Below, piece by piece: positions 48,206 through 57,882 of a stretch of 64,000 bases of DNA. The notes beneath the pieces were generated by a model. The model was not told where the DNA came from, made no database searches, and saw only the letters and a program-made list of their open reading frames with translations. Position 1 is the stretch's first letter. Each line of letters begins with the position of its first letter. This DNA is from Grimontia indica (GTDB lineage Bacteria; Pseudomonadota; Gammaproteobacteria; Enterobacterales; Vibrionaceae). The stretch lies in NCBI RefSeq assembly GCF_000333895.2, contig NZ_ANFM02000003.1, forward strand, positions 1 to 64,000, in the 5' to 3' direction. The position numbers were made by a program, and so were the translations under genes.

Positions 48206-49267
48206 TCAGATATTTCCCAAACGTTGTCTTGAATAAGACCCATCTAGAACTCGTTCCCACCAATTTGAATTTTTGAGATACCACTGAACTGTTTTTCTAA
48301 GGCCAGTTTCAAAGGTTTCCTGCGGTGTCCACCCCAGTTGCTGCTCAATCTTGGAAGCATCAATCGCATATCTCAGGTCATGTCCAGGTCGGTCTGGAAC
48401 AAAGGTGATAAGATCTCTAAATGCATCCAATCCTGCTGGTAATGGCACATTCATTTCAGTCAACAAATCACAAATCGACGTCACGACTTCCAAATTCGTC
48501 TTTTCGTTGTGACCACCAATGTTGTAAGTTTCACCAACTACACCTTTTGTTACAACGCTATATAGCGCTCTTGCATGATCTTCAACAAAAAGCCAGTCCC
48601 TAATTTGGCTCCCATCACCGTAAACTGGCAAAGCATTGCCTTCGATAGCATTCAGAATCACTAAAGGGATGAGCTTTTCAGGGAAATGATATGGACCATA
48701 ATTGTTTGAACAATTAGTGATCAAAACAGGTAGACCATATGTCCGGTACCAAGCACGGACAAGATGGTCACTTGACGCTTTTGACGCAGAGTAAGGGCTG
48801 CTTGGAGCATATGGCGTCGATTCGGTGAACAACGCATCGGTACCATCTAAATCACCATATACCTCATCAGTAGAAATATGATGAAAACGAAATACTTCCC
48901 GACGGCTAGCATCCATGTTGTTCCAGTACTTACGGCTCACTTCCAGAAGTGTATATGTGCCGACAATATTGGTCTCAATAAACTCTGATGGGCCATCAAT
49001 GGATCGGTCCACATGGCTTTCCGCAGCCAAATGCATAATCGCATCAGGTTGATGAATGTCGAAGACCTTTTCCAGAAAGGCACGGTCACAAATATCGCCG
49101 TGCTCAAATGAATAGCGCTCATTTTCGGCAACACTCGTCAGGGATTCTAAATTTCCCGCGTAAGTCAGCTTGTCAACATTGACGACACTATTGCCTGTAT
49201 TTTCAATAATATGCCTAACAACTGCAGAACCTATAAAGCCCGCGCCACCTGTAATAAGTAATTTCAC
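48206..49267 (-). CDS. rmlB: dTDP-glucose 4,6-dehydratase
   Basis: A 353-residue extended SDR enzyme. The NAD-binding site [17 protein letters not shown] is at the N terminus, followed by [18 protein letters not shown] and the catalytic YxxxK in [15 protein letters not shown] at 49267 ([10 protein letters not shown]) matches the family start; the open frame to 49315 would prepend 16 unrelated residues. The product dTDP-4-keto-6-deoxyglucose feeds rhamnose or amino-deoxy sugars. It is first of rmlB-rmlA-manC-cpsG. Confidence 0.95.
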   Translation of the reverse strand: MKLLITGGAGFIGSAVVRHIIENTGNSVVNVDKLTYAGNLESLTSVAENERYSFEHGDICDRAFLEKVFDIHQPDAIMHLAAESHVDRSIDGPSEFIETNIVGTYTLLEVSRKYWNNMDASRREVFRFHHISTDEVYGDLDGTDALFTESTPYAPSSPYSASKASSDHLVRAWYRTYGLPVLITNCSNNYGPYHFPEKLIPLVILNAIEGNALPVYGDGSQIRDWLFVEDHARALYSVVTKGVVGETYNIGGHNEKTNLEVVTSICDLLTEMNVPLPAGLDAFRDLITFVPDRPGHDLRYAIDASKIEQQLGWTPQETFETGLRKTVQWYLKNSNWWERVLDGSYSRQRLGNI

Positions 49268-49746
49268 TGATAACTCTCTTTGGTGTTGTAGTTTATCGTG
49301 GTGCTGGGGCCACAATATACACGGAATTCAAGGTCAAACCGAGCAATTCTTAGGGCACTAAAAACGCCTCTGCCGTTGCTTTTGCACTTACCGCAAGACT
49401 CAACCAGAAGTCGTGTCACTTTGATAACGTCTTTTCCTTATAAATTCCTTGAATAGGATCAACGCAATACCAATCAACAAAACCCAACGACTTTGCTATG
49501 TAGCTTCTTCAGGGTCCGCCGCCAGGCAAACATTAAACGCAACAAAACCTCTCCCCAAACAACATTCATTAACAACCCCTCTGATGTTAGTCAATATATT
49601 GACACTCTGTCGCATTTTATAAACACCAGTATATGCATCAGCGTCACCTTCAATCAAAATTTCGCCGATTTATCCAATAACAAAGTCCATCGCGACCCAC
49701 ATTAAAACAACCACATGGTGTCGCTTAAACGTCAATCGGCAAGCAA
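49268..49746. other. Divergent promoter region, rml/man operon versus WecA-like gene
   Basis: A 479-bp non-coding gap. On the minus strand TTGACC and TATATT occur near 49310-49340, but the spacing (12 bp) is poor. On the plus strand TTGACA at 49599-49604 is followed at 13 bp by TATAAA, also sub-optimal. No JUMPstart/ops element was found. TGATTGGTATTG (minus strand near 49470) resembles the tail of the hairpin repeat at 30.4 kb. Confidence 0.4.
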
Positions 49747-50838
49747 ATGTTGGTGATAAGGATGTTAACTCCATACATAGGAATATCTGTCCTTTCCTTT
49801 ATAACACTCTACATATTCAGGAAGGTCGCACACCCCGTTGGCTTAGTCGATAAGCCTAACGAGAGAAAACAGCACATAGGAGCGATTCCTTTAGTCGGCG
49901 GTCTTACTGTATTCAGCAGCCTGTGTGTCTATTTAGTTTTCTTTACTGACCCTAACACTTCTTGGCTTCAAATCCTCGCCTGTCTTAGCATCCTCACTTT
50001 TGTGGGCGTGCTGGATGACAAATTTGATATCAGCTACAAGATCCGCTTCTTCGTCCAAATATGCCTTTCCATCATTATGATGACGATTATCGGCCTAAAG
50101 ATAACCTATCTCGGCGATCTTATTGGCGTCGGTAGTATTTCCTTTGGATTCTTGGGCTATATCATTACTGTGCTGGCGGTATTGGGCGCTATCAACGCGT
50201 TCAATATGGTGGATGGCATTGATGGGTTATTGGGCGGGCTTTCTGTCGTGACCTTTGGTGCGCTTGCTTACCTTTTCTCTTCCAGTGGTCAAACGGCGCT
50301 TGCGGGCATATGTATTGCCCTCATTAGTACGCTTATCCCTTACGTGATAATGAACCTTGGGTTGTTCGGCAAAAAACGTAAAGTCTTTATGGGCGATTCA
50401 GGCTCGATGGTGATTGGCTTTACTGCGATTTGGTTACTGCTTGAAGCCACACAGGTGAAAGAGCAAGCGGTGATGCGACCCGTGACAGCGCTCTGGCTTA
50501 TCGCACTGCCACTGATGGACATGGCTGCCATTATGGTAAGAAGAGTGAAGAGAGGTGATTCGCCGTTTAAGCCAGACAGGGAACATTTGCACCATATCTT
50601 TCAGCGAGCCGGCTTGAACTCCCATCAAACGCTCACCGCGATTTGCACGATTGCGCTGACCTTTGCCGCCATCGGCATTATCGGGGAGAACCTTGCGATT
50701 CCCGAATACATCATGTTCGGTCTGTTTCTCGGGTTATTCGGCATCTACTATCTGGCATTAGCCTACGTATGGAGATTGCTGACCTTCTTCCGTCGTCTGT
50801 TCAAGAAAGACAGCTTAAGCTACCAACAAGAAGGTTAG
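49747..50838 (+). CDS. Undecaprenyl-phosphate sugar-1-P transferase, WecA-like (copy 1)
   Basis: A 363-residue polytopic inner-membrane enzyme of the WecA/MraY superfamily that primes O-antigen or capsule repeat units on undecaprenyl phosphate. VGLVDKPNERKQHIGAIPLVGG, the catalytic VLDDKFDI, AINAFNMVDGIDGLLGG, FMGDSGSMVIGF and the HIHH-like FKPDREHLHHIF are visible. The start is uncertain (ATG 49747 or 49762; neither has a good ribosome site). It converges on ugd with only 2 bp between stops. A paralogue of similar length lies at 52.7 kb on the other strand. Confidence 0.88.
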   Translation: MLVIRMLTPYIGISVLSFITLYIFRKVAHPVGLVDKPNERKQHIGAIPLVGGLTVFSSLCVYLVFFTDPNTSWLQILACLSILTFVGVLDDKFDISYKIRFFVQICLSIIMMTIIGLKITYLGDLIGVGSISFGFLGYIITVLAVLGAINAFNMVDGIDGLLGGLSVVTFGALAYLFSSSGQTALAGICIALISTLIPYVIMNLGLFGKKRKVFMGDSGSMVIGFTAIWLLLEATQVKEQAVMRPVTALWLIALPLMDMAAIMVRRVKRGDSPFKPDREHLHHIFQRAGLNSHQTLTAICTIALTFAAIGIIGENLAIPEYIMFGLFLGLFGIYYLALAYVWRLLTFFRRLFKKDSLSYQQEG

Positions 50839-50840
50839 GT

Positions 50841-52007
50841 TCAGTCAGAACCAAAAAGATCCCGTGTGTACACCTTGTTCTCAACGCCTTTCAGGGCATC
50901 GTCCAATCGGTTGGAGACAATGATGTCCGCACGGGCTTTAAACTCAGAAAGGTCTTTGACAACCTGAGAGTTAAACAACACGTCTTCGTTCAGCACGGGC
51001 TCATAGACAATCACTTCAATACCTTTGGCCTTGATTCTTTTCATCACCCCCAGAATGGAAGAGGCACGAAAGTTATCCGAGCCTGATTTCATGATCAGCC
51101 GGTAGATCCCCACCACTTTGGGTTTTCTCTTTAAAATGGACGTGGCGATAAAGTCTTTCCGCGTGCGATTCGCATCAACAATGGCACCAATAATGTTATT
51201 GGGTACAGATTGATAGTTGGCAAGCAGCTGCTTGGTATCTTTCGGTAAACAGTAACCTCCGTAGCCAAAAGAGGGATTGTTGTAGTGATTGCCAATTCGC
51301 GGGTCCAGACACACGCCTTCAATAATCTCTTTGGAATTCAGCCCCAGCGATTCTGCGTAAGAGTCCAGCTCATTAAAATACGCCACGCGCATTGCAAGAT
51401 ATGTGTTGGAGAAAAGCTTGACCGCTTCCGCTTCTGTCGAATGAACAAAGAGAGTTTGAACATTGTCAGCCAGTGCGCCTTGGTTCATTAACGCTGCATA
51501 CGCTTTAGCCTGATCAGAAAAATCACCCACGATGATTCGGGAAGGATAGAGGTTGTCATAAAGCGCCCGTCCTTCCCTCAAAAATTCGGGCGAGAACAAG
51601 ATATTGTCAGCCCGGTGCTGTTTTCTAAGAGAATCAGTAAAGCCAACAGGAACTGTTGATTTAATGACAATGGTGATGGAAGGGTTCACTGACAGAATAT
51701 CAGCGACGACAGACTCCACAGAGCTGGTATCAAAGAAGTTGGTTTCAGGATCGTAATCTGTGGGAGTGGCCACCAAAACAAGCTCCGCCCAGTTATAGGC
51801 TGTTTCGGCCTCCGTGGTGGCATAGAAGCTAAGTTCGGGATTTTGCAGAAACTGTTCTATCTCGCGATCAGAAATGGGAGACTGGCCTTGATTGAGTAAA
51901 TCCACCTTTTCTTGAAGAATATCGACCGCAACGACCTCGTTATGTTGCGCAAGCAGCATCGCATTTGAAAGACCAACATAACCTGTACCGACGACCGCTA
52001 CCTTCAT
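50841..52007 (-). CDS. ugd: UDP-glucose 6-dehydrogenase
   Basis: A 388-residue enzyme oxidising UDP-glucose to UDP-glucuronate. The Rossmann motif is [48 protein letters not shown] and the catalytic Cys in [15 protein letters not shown] are all present. This is the compact Ugd form of E. coli. It implies glucuronic or galacturonic acid in the polysaccharide or UDP-sugar feed to modification systems. The VanZ-like gene lies 85 bp upstream on the same strand. Confidence 0.96.
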   Translation of the reverse strand: MKVAVVGTGYVGLSNAMLLAQHNEVVAVDILQEKVDLLNQGQSPISDREIEQFLQNPELSFYATTEAETAYNWAELVLVATPTDYDPETNFFDTSSVESVVADILSVNPSITIVIKSTVPVGFTDSLRKQHRADNILFSPEFLREGRALYDNLYPSRIIVGDFSDQAKAYAALMNQGALADNVQTLFVHSTEAEAVKLFSNTYLAMRVAYFNELDSYAESLGLNSKEIIEGVCLDPRIGNHYNNPSFGYGGYCLPKDTKQLLANYQSVPNNIIGAIVDANRTRKDFIATSILKRKPKVVGIYRLIMKSGSDNFRASSILGVMKRIKAKGIEVIVYEPVLNEDVLFNSQVVKDLSEFKARADIIVSNRLDDALKGVENKVYTRDLFGSD

Positions 52008-52092
52008 CTACCGCCCATCCCCTTTTTATCCCTAAAGCAAAATGCGTCATTCGCTTCAGGTTAAGTATCAACAATGACACTTTTCTTATTAT

Positions 52093-52485
52093 TCAGAGTA
52101 TAGAAGATGAACGTTTCGCCCGACGGTGGGCAACACTGAGCGTCACCATGGCAGAAAACAAAGCAAAAACATTCACTAACGCGTCGAGCAAACTGCCCGA
52201 TCTGCCAGGTATCAAATGTGCCTGTACATATTCAGATGCAATAGCAACCAGCAGTAAAAAAGTAAACGAGAGCACTTTCACGTGAAGTTGCAGTGGAAAT
52301 AGCAGCACACCACTGAGGTAAAACAACCCAAAGTGGAACAGCAAATCGCCGTTTCCCCAAAAGAAAGTTTTACCTTCGATAGAAAGCTGCTTGAGGCCAA
52401 AGCCTGTAAAGAGTGACAGCATCGCTAAGGCGAGGAAACCTATCGCAAAAAAATACAGACCAAACCTGAGCGATGAAAATGACAT
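52093..52485 (-). CDS. VanZ-like family membrane protein
   Basis: A 130-residue protein with four hydrophobic segments and the VanZ-type pattern (DLLFHFGLFYLSG, then AIASEYVQAHLIPGRSGSLLDALVNVFA), where the Asp/Arg pair near the third helix is conserved. The function of the family is undefined; such genes are frequent in envelope polysaccharide loci. Its upstream region holds the GGATTAC array, and it precedes ugd. Confidence 0.75.
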   Translation of the reverse strand: MSFSSLRFGLYFFAIGFLALAMLSLFTGFGLKQLSIEGKTFFWGNGDLLFHFGLFYLSGVLLFPLQLHVKVLSFTFLLLVAIASEYVQAHLIPGRSGSLLDALVNVFALFSAMVTLSVAHRRAKRSSSIL

Positions 52486-52518
52486 GGGTTAAAAATGATT
52501 CCTAAAAAACAGGTAGCC

Positions 52519-52591
52519 GGATTACGGATTACGGATTACGGATTACGGATTACGGATTACGGATTACGGATTACGGATTACGGATTACGGA
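52519..52591. repeat. Ten-copy GGATTAC heptamer array
   Basis: Ten perfect copies of GGATTAC (52519-52588) plus GGA. It lies in the 130-bp space between the terminator of the second WecA-like gene and the start of the VanZ-like gene, all read leftwards, so it sits in the latter's 5' region. The unit length matches the GGTCCTA heptamers elsewhere but the sequence differs. A plus-strand frame through it (LRITDYG repeats) is not a gene. Confidence 0.97.
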
Positions 52592-52616
52592 AGGCAACTT
52601 ATCACTTTTTCCGTAT

Positions 52617-52653
52617 AAAAAACAAAGGGCGATGGTTTCCCATCGCCCTTTGT
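52617..52653 (-). terminator. Terminator of second WecA-like gene
   Basis: A perfect 14-bp stem ACAAAGGGCGATGG / CCATCGCCCTTTGT with a tetraloop, and an A-run at 52617-52622 giving U on the minus strand. Confidence 0.93.
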
Positions 52654-52694
52654 TATGTCTTTGCTATTTGCCGTATGTATTCGCGAGGAAGAAA

Positions 52695-53774
52695 CTAAGC
52701 GACCTCTTCCACTAACGGTGATTTACCGAGCCAGCTCCGCACCTTTGCCGTAATGCGGAAGATATGGCTAATCACACCAAAGTACACACTGAACAGGACA
52801 AGGAAACCGACAAACATTTTGGTTTCACTGACCATGTTTAACTCGCCGAGCACACCAACAAGCGCAAACAGCGACGCCAAGCCACAAATAAACACCAACG
52901 TCATGCGTGGCGATAAACCAATTCGCTGACAGATATGATGCAGGTGCTCACGGTCAGGTTTAAACGGCGACTGTCCTTTGCGAACACGGCGCACCATAAT
53001 GGTCGCCATATCCATGAGTGGCAATGCGATAAACCACAGCGCTGTCACTGGTTTAATGTAAGTAGAATGATCGGGCTGAGAGCCGCGAATCAAGAACCAC
53101 ACCACAGTAAAGCCAATCAGCATGCTGCCCGCATCACCCATAAAGATCTTAAAACGTGGCCCTAGCGGAATACCCAGGTTCAGCAGTACATAAGGCACCA
53201 AAGCAGCGATAAACATCAAACAGTTAATGGCCAGTTCTGTGTTACCACCGAGATAAAACATAAACGCCAACGCCGCAAAGGTGACAGACGCCAAGCCACC
53301 GAGCAGGCCATCAATCCCGTCCACCATATTAAAGGCGTTAATGGCACCAATCACTGCTACCACAGTCACCGCATAACTTACCCAAGCAGGCAAGGCTACT
53401 GGCACGTTACCCGCAATGCTGCCCAAGCTTTCCAAACTCACATTGGCGGTGAAAATCATCGCCAGCGAGATACCTGCCTGCACAAACAAACGCACTTTAA
53501 AGCTGATATCGAACTTATCATCCAGCACACCGATAACAATCAACACAGCCCCGCAGGCCAAAAACAGCCAATCAGAAAAGTCCTTATCAAGGTACAACAT
53601 TGTTGTAAGGAAAATCGCGGCATAGATAGACACGCCCCCCACCAAAGGGATAGCGCCCGTGTGCAACTTACGCGCATTCGGTTTATCAACTAAATTAACT
53701 CGCTTGGCGACTTTTCGGAAAATGAAAAGCAGCACAAACGAAAACATAAATGTAGAAAGAATTGGCAAAGACAT
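52695..53774 (-). CDS. wecA: Undecaprenyl-phosphate sugar-1-P transferase, WecA-like (copy 2)
   Basis: A 359-residue WecA/MraY-superfamily enzyme with NLVDKPNARKLHTGAIPLVGG, VLDDKFDI, INAFNMVDGIDGLLGG, FMGDAGSMLIGF and FKPDREHLHHICQ. It is closely related in layout to the gene at 49.7 kb yet clearly diverged. ATG 53774 (MSLPILSTFM) is taken as start; a GTG at 53786 would add four residues. It has its own strong terminator. A CTAG-repeat element lies between it and galU upstream. Confidence 0.88.
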   Translation of the reverse strand: MSLPILSTFMFSFVLLFIFRKVAKRVNLVDKPNARKLHTGAIPLVGGVSIYAAIFLTTMLYLDKDFSDWLFLACGAVLIVIGVLDDKFDISFKVRLFVQAGISLAMIFTANVSLESLGSIAGNVPVALPAWVSYAVTVVAVIGAINAFNMVDGIDGLLGGLASVTFAALAFMFYLGGNTELAINCLMFIAALVPYVLLNLGIPLGPRFKIFMGDAGSMLIGFTVVWFLIRGSQPDHSTYIKPVTALWFIALPLMDMATIMVRRVRKGQSPFKPDREHLHHICQRIGLSPRMTLVFICGLASLFALVGVLGELNMVSETKMFVGFLVLFSVYFGVISHIFRITAKVRSWLGKSPLVEEVA

Positions 53775-53838
53775 TGTGGAGCTCACTATTTCAGGTAAAG
53801 CAAAGGCGGATGCCTATATGGTTGGGTTTAACGTTTTG

Positions 53839-54080
53839 GGGTTTTAGGGTCCTAGGGTTCTAGGAAGTTATAAACAAAGCGTAGGTATTGCGGGGAAATT
53901 ACTGGGAATAAAGGTTTTAGGTCCTAGGTCCTAGGTCCTAGGTCCTAGGTCCTAGAGAGATTCGTTCATAACCTCGTCCTAGCTCTAGCCCTTTATAGGA
54001 CCTTGCTCTTCCCCTAGGCTCTTGCTCTTACCTAGGATCCTAGGACCTATTTTCCCTAGTACCTCGCTCTTCCCCTAGGC
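53839..54080. repeat. CTAG-repeat element D
   Basis: A degenerate octamer pair (GGTCCTAGGGTTCTAG, 53848-53863), a spacer, five heptamers GGTCCTA (53920-53954), then a long right side (to about 54080) of CCTAGG cores separated by TTGCTCTTCC, CTTGCTCTTA and TATTTTC. It fills the galU-WecA gap on the leftward transcript and abuts the galU stop (TAG), which may itself derive from the element. Confidence 0.9.
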
Positions 54081-54081
54081 C

Positions 54082-54906
54082 CTATCTTTGATAAACATTC
54101 TCAAAGCAGTAGTTCGTCGCTTCAATAAAGCCTTCTACACTGCCGCAATCAAAACGTTTACCTTTGAATTTGTAGGCCAGCACGCAACCGGTTTTGGCTT
54201 GTTCCAGCAAGGCATCCGTAATTTGAATTTCGCCGCCTTTGCCGGGTTCCGTTTTCTCGATGATGTCGAAAATATCCGGGGTCAGGATGTAACGGCCGAT
54301 AATCGCAAGGTTACTAGGCTCAGTGCCTGGCGCTGGCTTTTCAACCATGTCAGTTACGCGAATAAGGTTATCTGTCAGCGCTTCACCAGCGATCACACCA
54401 TATTTGTGCGCATCTTCCGCTGGCACTTCTTCAACCGCGACAATCGAGCAACGGAATTGCTTATATAGTGCGGTCATTTGCGCCAGCACGCCTTGCTCGA
54501 GGTTAATGCAAAGGTCATCTGCCAGCACAACCGCGAATGGGTTATCACCCACCAGTTCACGGCCAGTTAAAATAGCGTGACCCAAGCCTTTCATTTCACG
54601 TTGGCGAATGTAAGTGAAGTTGGCGGAATCGATGACTTCACGGATATCGGTCAGCAAAGCTTCTTTACTGGTACCCGAAATTTGATGTTCCAGTTCGTAG
54701 TTTTTATCGAAATGGTCCATCAGAGAATGTTTGCCACGGCCGGTAACAATACACATATCCGTCATGCCAGCTTGAATGGCTTCATCAACACCGTATTCAA
54801 TCAGCGGTTTGTTAACGATAGGCATCATTTCTTTTGGCATGGATTTGGTGGCTGGCAAAAAACGTGTCCCGTAGCCAGCTGCGGGGAATAGGCATTTTTT
54901 AATCAT
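54082..54906 (-). CDS. galU: UTP-glucose-1-phosphate uridylyltransferase
   Basis: A 274-residue enzyme making UDP-glucose, the substrate of Ugd in this locus. MIKKCLFPAAGYGTRFLPATKSMPKEMMPIVNKPLIEYGVDEA, IRQREMKGLGHAIL, VVLADDL and MVEKP are diagnostic. CTAG-repeat elements lie on both sides. The element-derived AGGA about 12 nt before the ATG is the nearest ribosome-site-like sequence. Its stop TAG lies at the border of element D. Confidence 0.96.
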   Translation of the reverse strand: MIKKCLFPAAGYGTRFLPATKSMPKEMMPIVNKPLIEYGVDEAIQAGMTDMCIVTGRGKHSLMDHFDKNYELEHQISGTSKEALLTDIREVIDSANFTYIRQREMKGLGHAILTGRELVGDNPFAVVLADDLCINLEQGVLAQMTALYKQFRCSIVAVEEVPAEDAHKYGVIAGEALTDNLIRVTDMVEKPAPGTEPSNLAIIGRYILTPDIFDIIEKTEPGKGGEIQITDALLEQAKTGCVLAYKFKGKRFDCGSVEGFIEATNYCFENVYQR

Positions 54907-54915
54907 TTTTAATAA

Positions 54916-54980
54916 AGGTCCTAGGGGGGAATAGGTCCTAGGCCCTAAGATCTTCTTTTCCTAGGACCTATCTTTTAAGG
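54916..54980. repeat. CTAG-repeat element E (short, degenerate)
   Basis: GGTCCTAGG at 54917-54925 and 54933-54941, then CCTAGGACC with TTCTTTT before it (54952-54968), in the 103-bp gap between galU and the upstream phosphohexomutase. It is the smallest member and has no true tandem array. It lies where the galU ribosome site and any galU promoter should be. Confidence 0.8.
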
Positions 54981-55009
54981 CGATATAAGTCTATTTACAG
55001 CACAGAGCT

Positions 55010-56440
55010 CTAATCAAAGCTAATCGCTTGGATATTCTCCAGCGCTTGATTAACGATTATCTGGGCTCGAATTTCGGATTCAGACTCTGCGTAACAACGC
55101 AGTTCTGGGGCATTGCCAGAAGGCCTGAAGTGAATAATGTCTCCATTAATCAGCGTCATTCTAAGCCCATCGGTCAGATCCACTAACTCAACATTCGTAC
55201 TCTCGAATGACAAAGATTTGAGAAAATCTTCAGGTTCTTGTTTGGCTTTCTCCAGTATCGCTAGACTCTTTTCTGTCGCAAAATTCTGGATACGATCACT
55301 GTGTGTATACCTTTTAGGAAGTGACGAGACCAATTCCGATATCGGTGTTTGTTTCGATGCTGATAGCAGCATCAGTGCAGGCAGAACAGCATCTCGCGTT
55401 GGAAGCGCTTTAACAACAGAACCGTTAAATGAAACGTCAGAGCCCAGTAGGAAGCCACCATTAGCTTCAAAGCCAGCGACATTGCGATATTTCTTAGCTA
55501 AGTTATCAAACTCAGCAATCACATAAGGTGAGCCAATCTTAGTGCGCGAAGCATGTGCAAATTCACCGGAAAGCTCTGCCGCTGTGTTACAGCTGACGGG
55601 TAACGCCAATGCATCAATACCTAACTCTTTTGCGCACAGTAATCCCAGAACATCACCTCTCAGCCAGTTCCCTTTCTGATCTGACACTAATGGCCTGTCA
55701 CCATCACCATCTGTCGAGAAAATAAAGTCCAGATCGTGCTCTTCGGACCATTTTAAGGCTTTTAGTTTGTCTGATTCTGATACCGCTTCCGTATCAATTG
55801 GGACAAAATGGTCACTACGTTCCAGTGGAATAACTTGAGCGCCTAAGCTTTCAAACATCTGAGCATACAGATCTCGCCCTGCACTCGAATGCTCGTAGAT
55901 ACCAATGCGTCTTCCTTTAAGAAACTGCTCATCAAAAAGAGAAACACTACGTTCTATGTACGCTTTTGCTGCTTTCGAAGAGACGACCAGTTCTGGTTCG
56001 TCGGCTGAGAGGGTGAACTCTACATTCGCTTTCAAAATGGCTTGTTCATCGCTTTTCGTTATTTCGCCATCTGGGCGATAGAACTTTAAGCCATTACGGT
56101 CAAATGGAATATGGCTACCTGTTACCATAATAGAGGGCATTCCATCTTGCATAGCGACATATGCCAGTGCTGGTGTTGGAACAACGCCATAATAAATTGG
56201 CTTTAGCCCCATATCTTTTACCGCGCGAAAAATGGCTTTGGCCATTTGAGGGCTGCTAGGTCGGTTATCTATCGCGATGGCGACCGAATCAAACTCAAAC
56301 TGACTGCGAATAGAAGAGACAAACGCATGTGTGAAAGCCGCACACGCTTCAAAAGTAAATTGCTCTACCAAACCTCTGGCACCGCTTGTACCAAATTGTA
56401 TACCTGATTTTTGAATAATATTTGAACTAGCCAATAACAT
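55010..56440 (-). CDS. Phosphohexomutase (phosphomannomutase-like, second type)
   Basis: A 476-residue alpha-D-phosphohexomutase. The N-terminal FGTSGARGLV, phosphoserine loop MVTGSHIPFDRNG (Ser109), metal loop STDGDGDRPLV and C-terminal FRPSGNAPELR are visible. The loop differs from CpsG (TGSHIP instead of TASHNP), so it is a distinct subfamily, though pairing with manC suggests mannose-1-P synthesis. ATG 56440 has AGAGG upstream and starts just after the manC2 stop; the open frame to 56491 overlaps manC2 and is not preferred. Confidence 0.88.
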   Translation of the reverse strand: MLLASSNIIQKSGIQFGTSGARGLVEQFTFEACAAFTHAFVSSIRSQFEFDSVAIAIDNRPSSPQMAKAIFRAVKDMGLKPIYYGVVPTPALAYVAMQDGMPSIMVTGSHIPFDRNGLKFYRPDGEITKSDEQAILKANVEFTLSADEPELVVSSKAAKAYIERSVSLFDEQFLKGRRIGIYEHSSAGRDLYAQMFESLGAQVIPLERSDHFVPIDTEAVSESDKLKALKWSEEHDLDFIFSTDGDGDRPLVSDQKGNWLRGDVLGLLCAKELGIDALALPVSCNTAAELSGEFAHASRTKIGSPYVIAEFDNLAKKYRNVAGFEANGGFLLGSDVSFNGSVVKALPTRDAVLPALMLLSASKQTPISELVSSLPKRYTHSDRIQNFATEKSLAILEKAKQEPEDFLKSLSFESTNVELVDLTDGLRMTLINGDIIHFRPSGNAPELRCYAESESEIRAQIIVNQALENIQAISFD

Positions 56441-56450
56441 ATTCTGCCTC

Positions 56451-57878
56451 TTAGTAACCTTCACCTTCACAACCAATACGCTTGATGTCATCTTCCCCTA
56501 AATAGGCGCCCGTACGAACTTCGATAATTTCCAAATCAACGACACCTGGATTTTCAAATGAATGAGGGTTACCAATTGGGATATATGTTGACTCATTCTC
56601 TGAAACCAAATAAACGTCTTCGCCGTTAGTGACTTTTGCGGTACCAGAAACGACTATCCAATGCTCTGCTCGATGGTAATGAACTTGAGTCGCCGTTTTT
56701 TCACCGGGGCGAACAGTCACTTTCTTTACGTGGTACCGAGAGCCTTCTGCAATATGATCGTGATTACCCCATGGGCGATAAACAACGCGATGGTGTAAAA
56801 ACTCTGAGCGGTCATCTGCTTTAAGTTTGTTAACAACGTTTTTAACATCTTGGACAGAATCTCTATGTGCAACGAGGACAGAGTCTTTCGTATCAACAAT
56901 AATTAAATCTTCGAGTCCAACAGCCGCCACAAGTCGTTCTGGAGCATTGATGTAACAACGCTTGCTCTGTTCTGCAATAACATCACCACGGACAACATTC
57001 TGATCAGCGTCTTTGTCTGACACATCCCAAAGCGATGACCAAGCACCAATATCACTCCAACCGGCACTCATTGGCACAACAACCGCTGAATCTGTGTTCT
57101 CCATCACTGCATAGTCAACCGAATCATCAGGGCAATCATGGAATGCTTTTTCGTTGACTCTCGTGAAGTACAAGTCTTTAGAGGAAGTTGATAAAGCCTT
57201 TTCGACGGCTGATAAAATGTCAGGGCGGAATTTCTTGAGCTCTTCCAAATAACGAGATGCTTTGAACATAAACATCCCACTATTCCAGTAGTAATTTTCC
57301 GTAGCCAAATAATTTTGGGCCGTTTCAAAGTTAGGCTTTTCAACAAAAGAGTCTACAACATAAGCTTCGAACTCACCGAGAAAGCCTTCTACAGGATTGC
57401 CCCTATGTATGTACCCGTAGCCAGTTTCTGGAACAGTTGGAACAATGCCAAATGTCACAAGTCTACCTAGTTCAGCAAGAGACTTTGCAGACTGAACAGA
57501 TGCTGTAAAAGTATCAACATCCTTTATCAGATGGTCTGCCGCCAAAACCAGAAGTACTGGGTCAATGTTTTCCTTGATTGCACTTAAAGCGGACAACGCA
57601 ATGGCTGGAGCAGTGTTTCGTCCGAAAGGTTCTAAAATGATATTACTAAAGGGAATATTCTCACTTCTTAGTTGTTCAGCCACCAGAAATCTATGCTCTT
57701 CATTACAAATAATAGAAGCTGGTAGATGGTCAATATCATTAAGTCGGTGAAGCGTTTCTTGGAGCATTGAATTTTTACTATTCAATGATAAGAATTGCTT
57801 TGGGTAATGTGTTCTAGACATTGGCCATAAACGCGAACCAGATCCGCCAGCCATAATAACAGGGAGTATTTTTGACAT
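56451..57878 (-). CDS. manC: Mannose-1-phosphate guanylyltransferase (copy 2)
   Basis: A 475-residue paralogue of the enzyme at 45.7 kb: [44 protein letters not shown] and the C-terminal cupin with [20 protein letters not shown] and [15 protein letters not shown]. It is diverged throughout, so it is not a recent duplication. It is cotranscribed with the second phosphohexomutase and starts 4 bp after the glycosyltransferase stop, making it part of the polysaccharide operon. Confidence 0.95.
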   Translation of the reverse strand: MSKILPVIMAGGSGSRLWPMSRTHYPKQFLSLNSKNSMLQETLHRLNDIDHLPASIICNEEHRFLVAEQLRSENIPFSNIILEPFGRNTAPAIALSALSAIKENIDPVLLVLAADHLIKDVDTFTASVQSAKSLAELGRLVTFGIVPTVPETGYGYIHRGNPVEGFLGEFEAYVVDSFVEKPNFETAQNYLATENYYWNSGMFMFKASRYLEELKKFRPDILSAVEKALSTSSKDLYFTRVNEKAFHDCPDDSVDYAVMENTDSAVVVPMSAGWSDIGAWSSLWDVSDKDADQNVVRGDVIAEQSKRCYINAPERLVAAVGLEDLIIVDTKDSVLVAHRDSVQDVKNVVNKLKADDRSEFLHHRVVYRPWGNHDHIAEGSRYHVKKVTVRPGEKTATQVHYHRAEHWIVVSGTAKVTNGEDVYLVSENESTYIPIGNPHSFENPGVVDLEIIEVRTGAYLGEDDIKRIGCEGEGY

Positions 57879-57882
57879 AATC

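Noticed and set aside
49268-49746. JUMPstart/ops element expected before a polysaccharide operon
   Set aside because: No GGCGGTAG-type core was found on either strand in the gap.
52495-52698. Plus-strand frame with LRITDYG repeats
   Set aside because: It is produced by translating the 7-bp tandem array (21 bp gives 7 residues); it overlaps a terminator and has no ribosome site.
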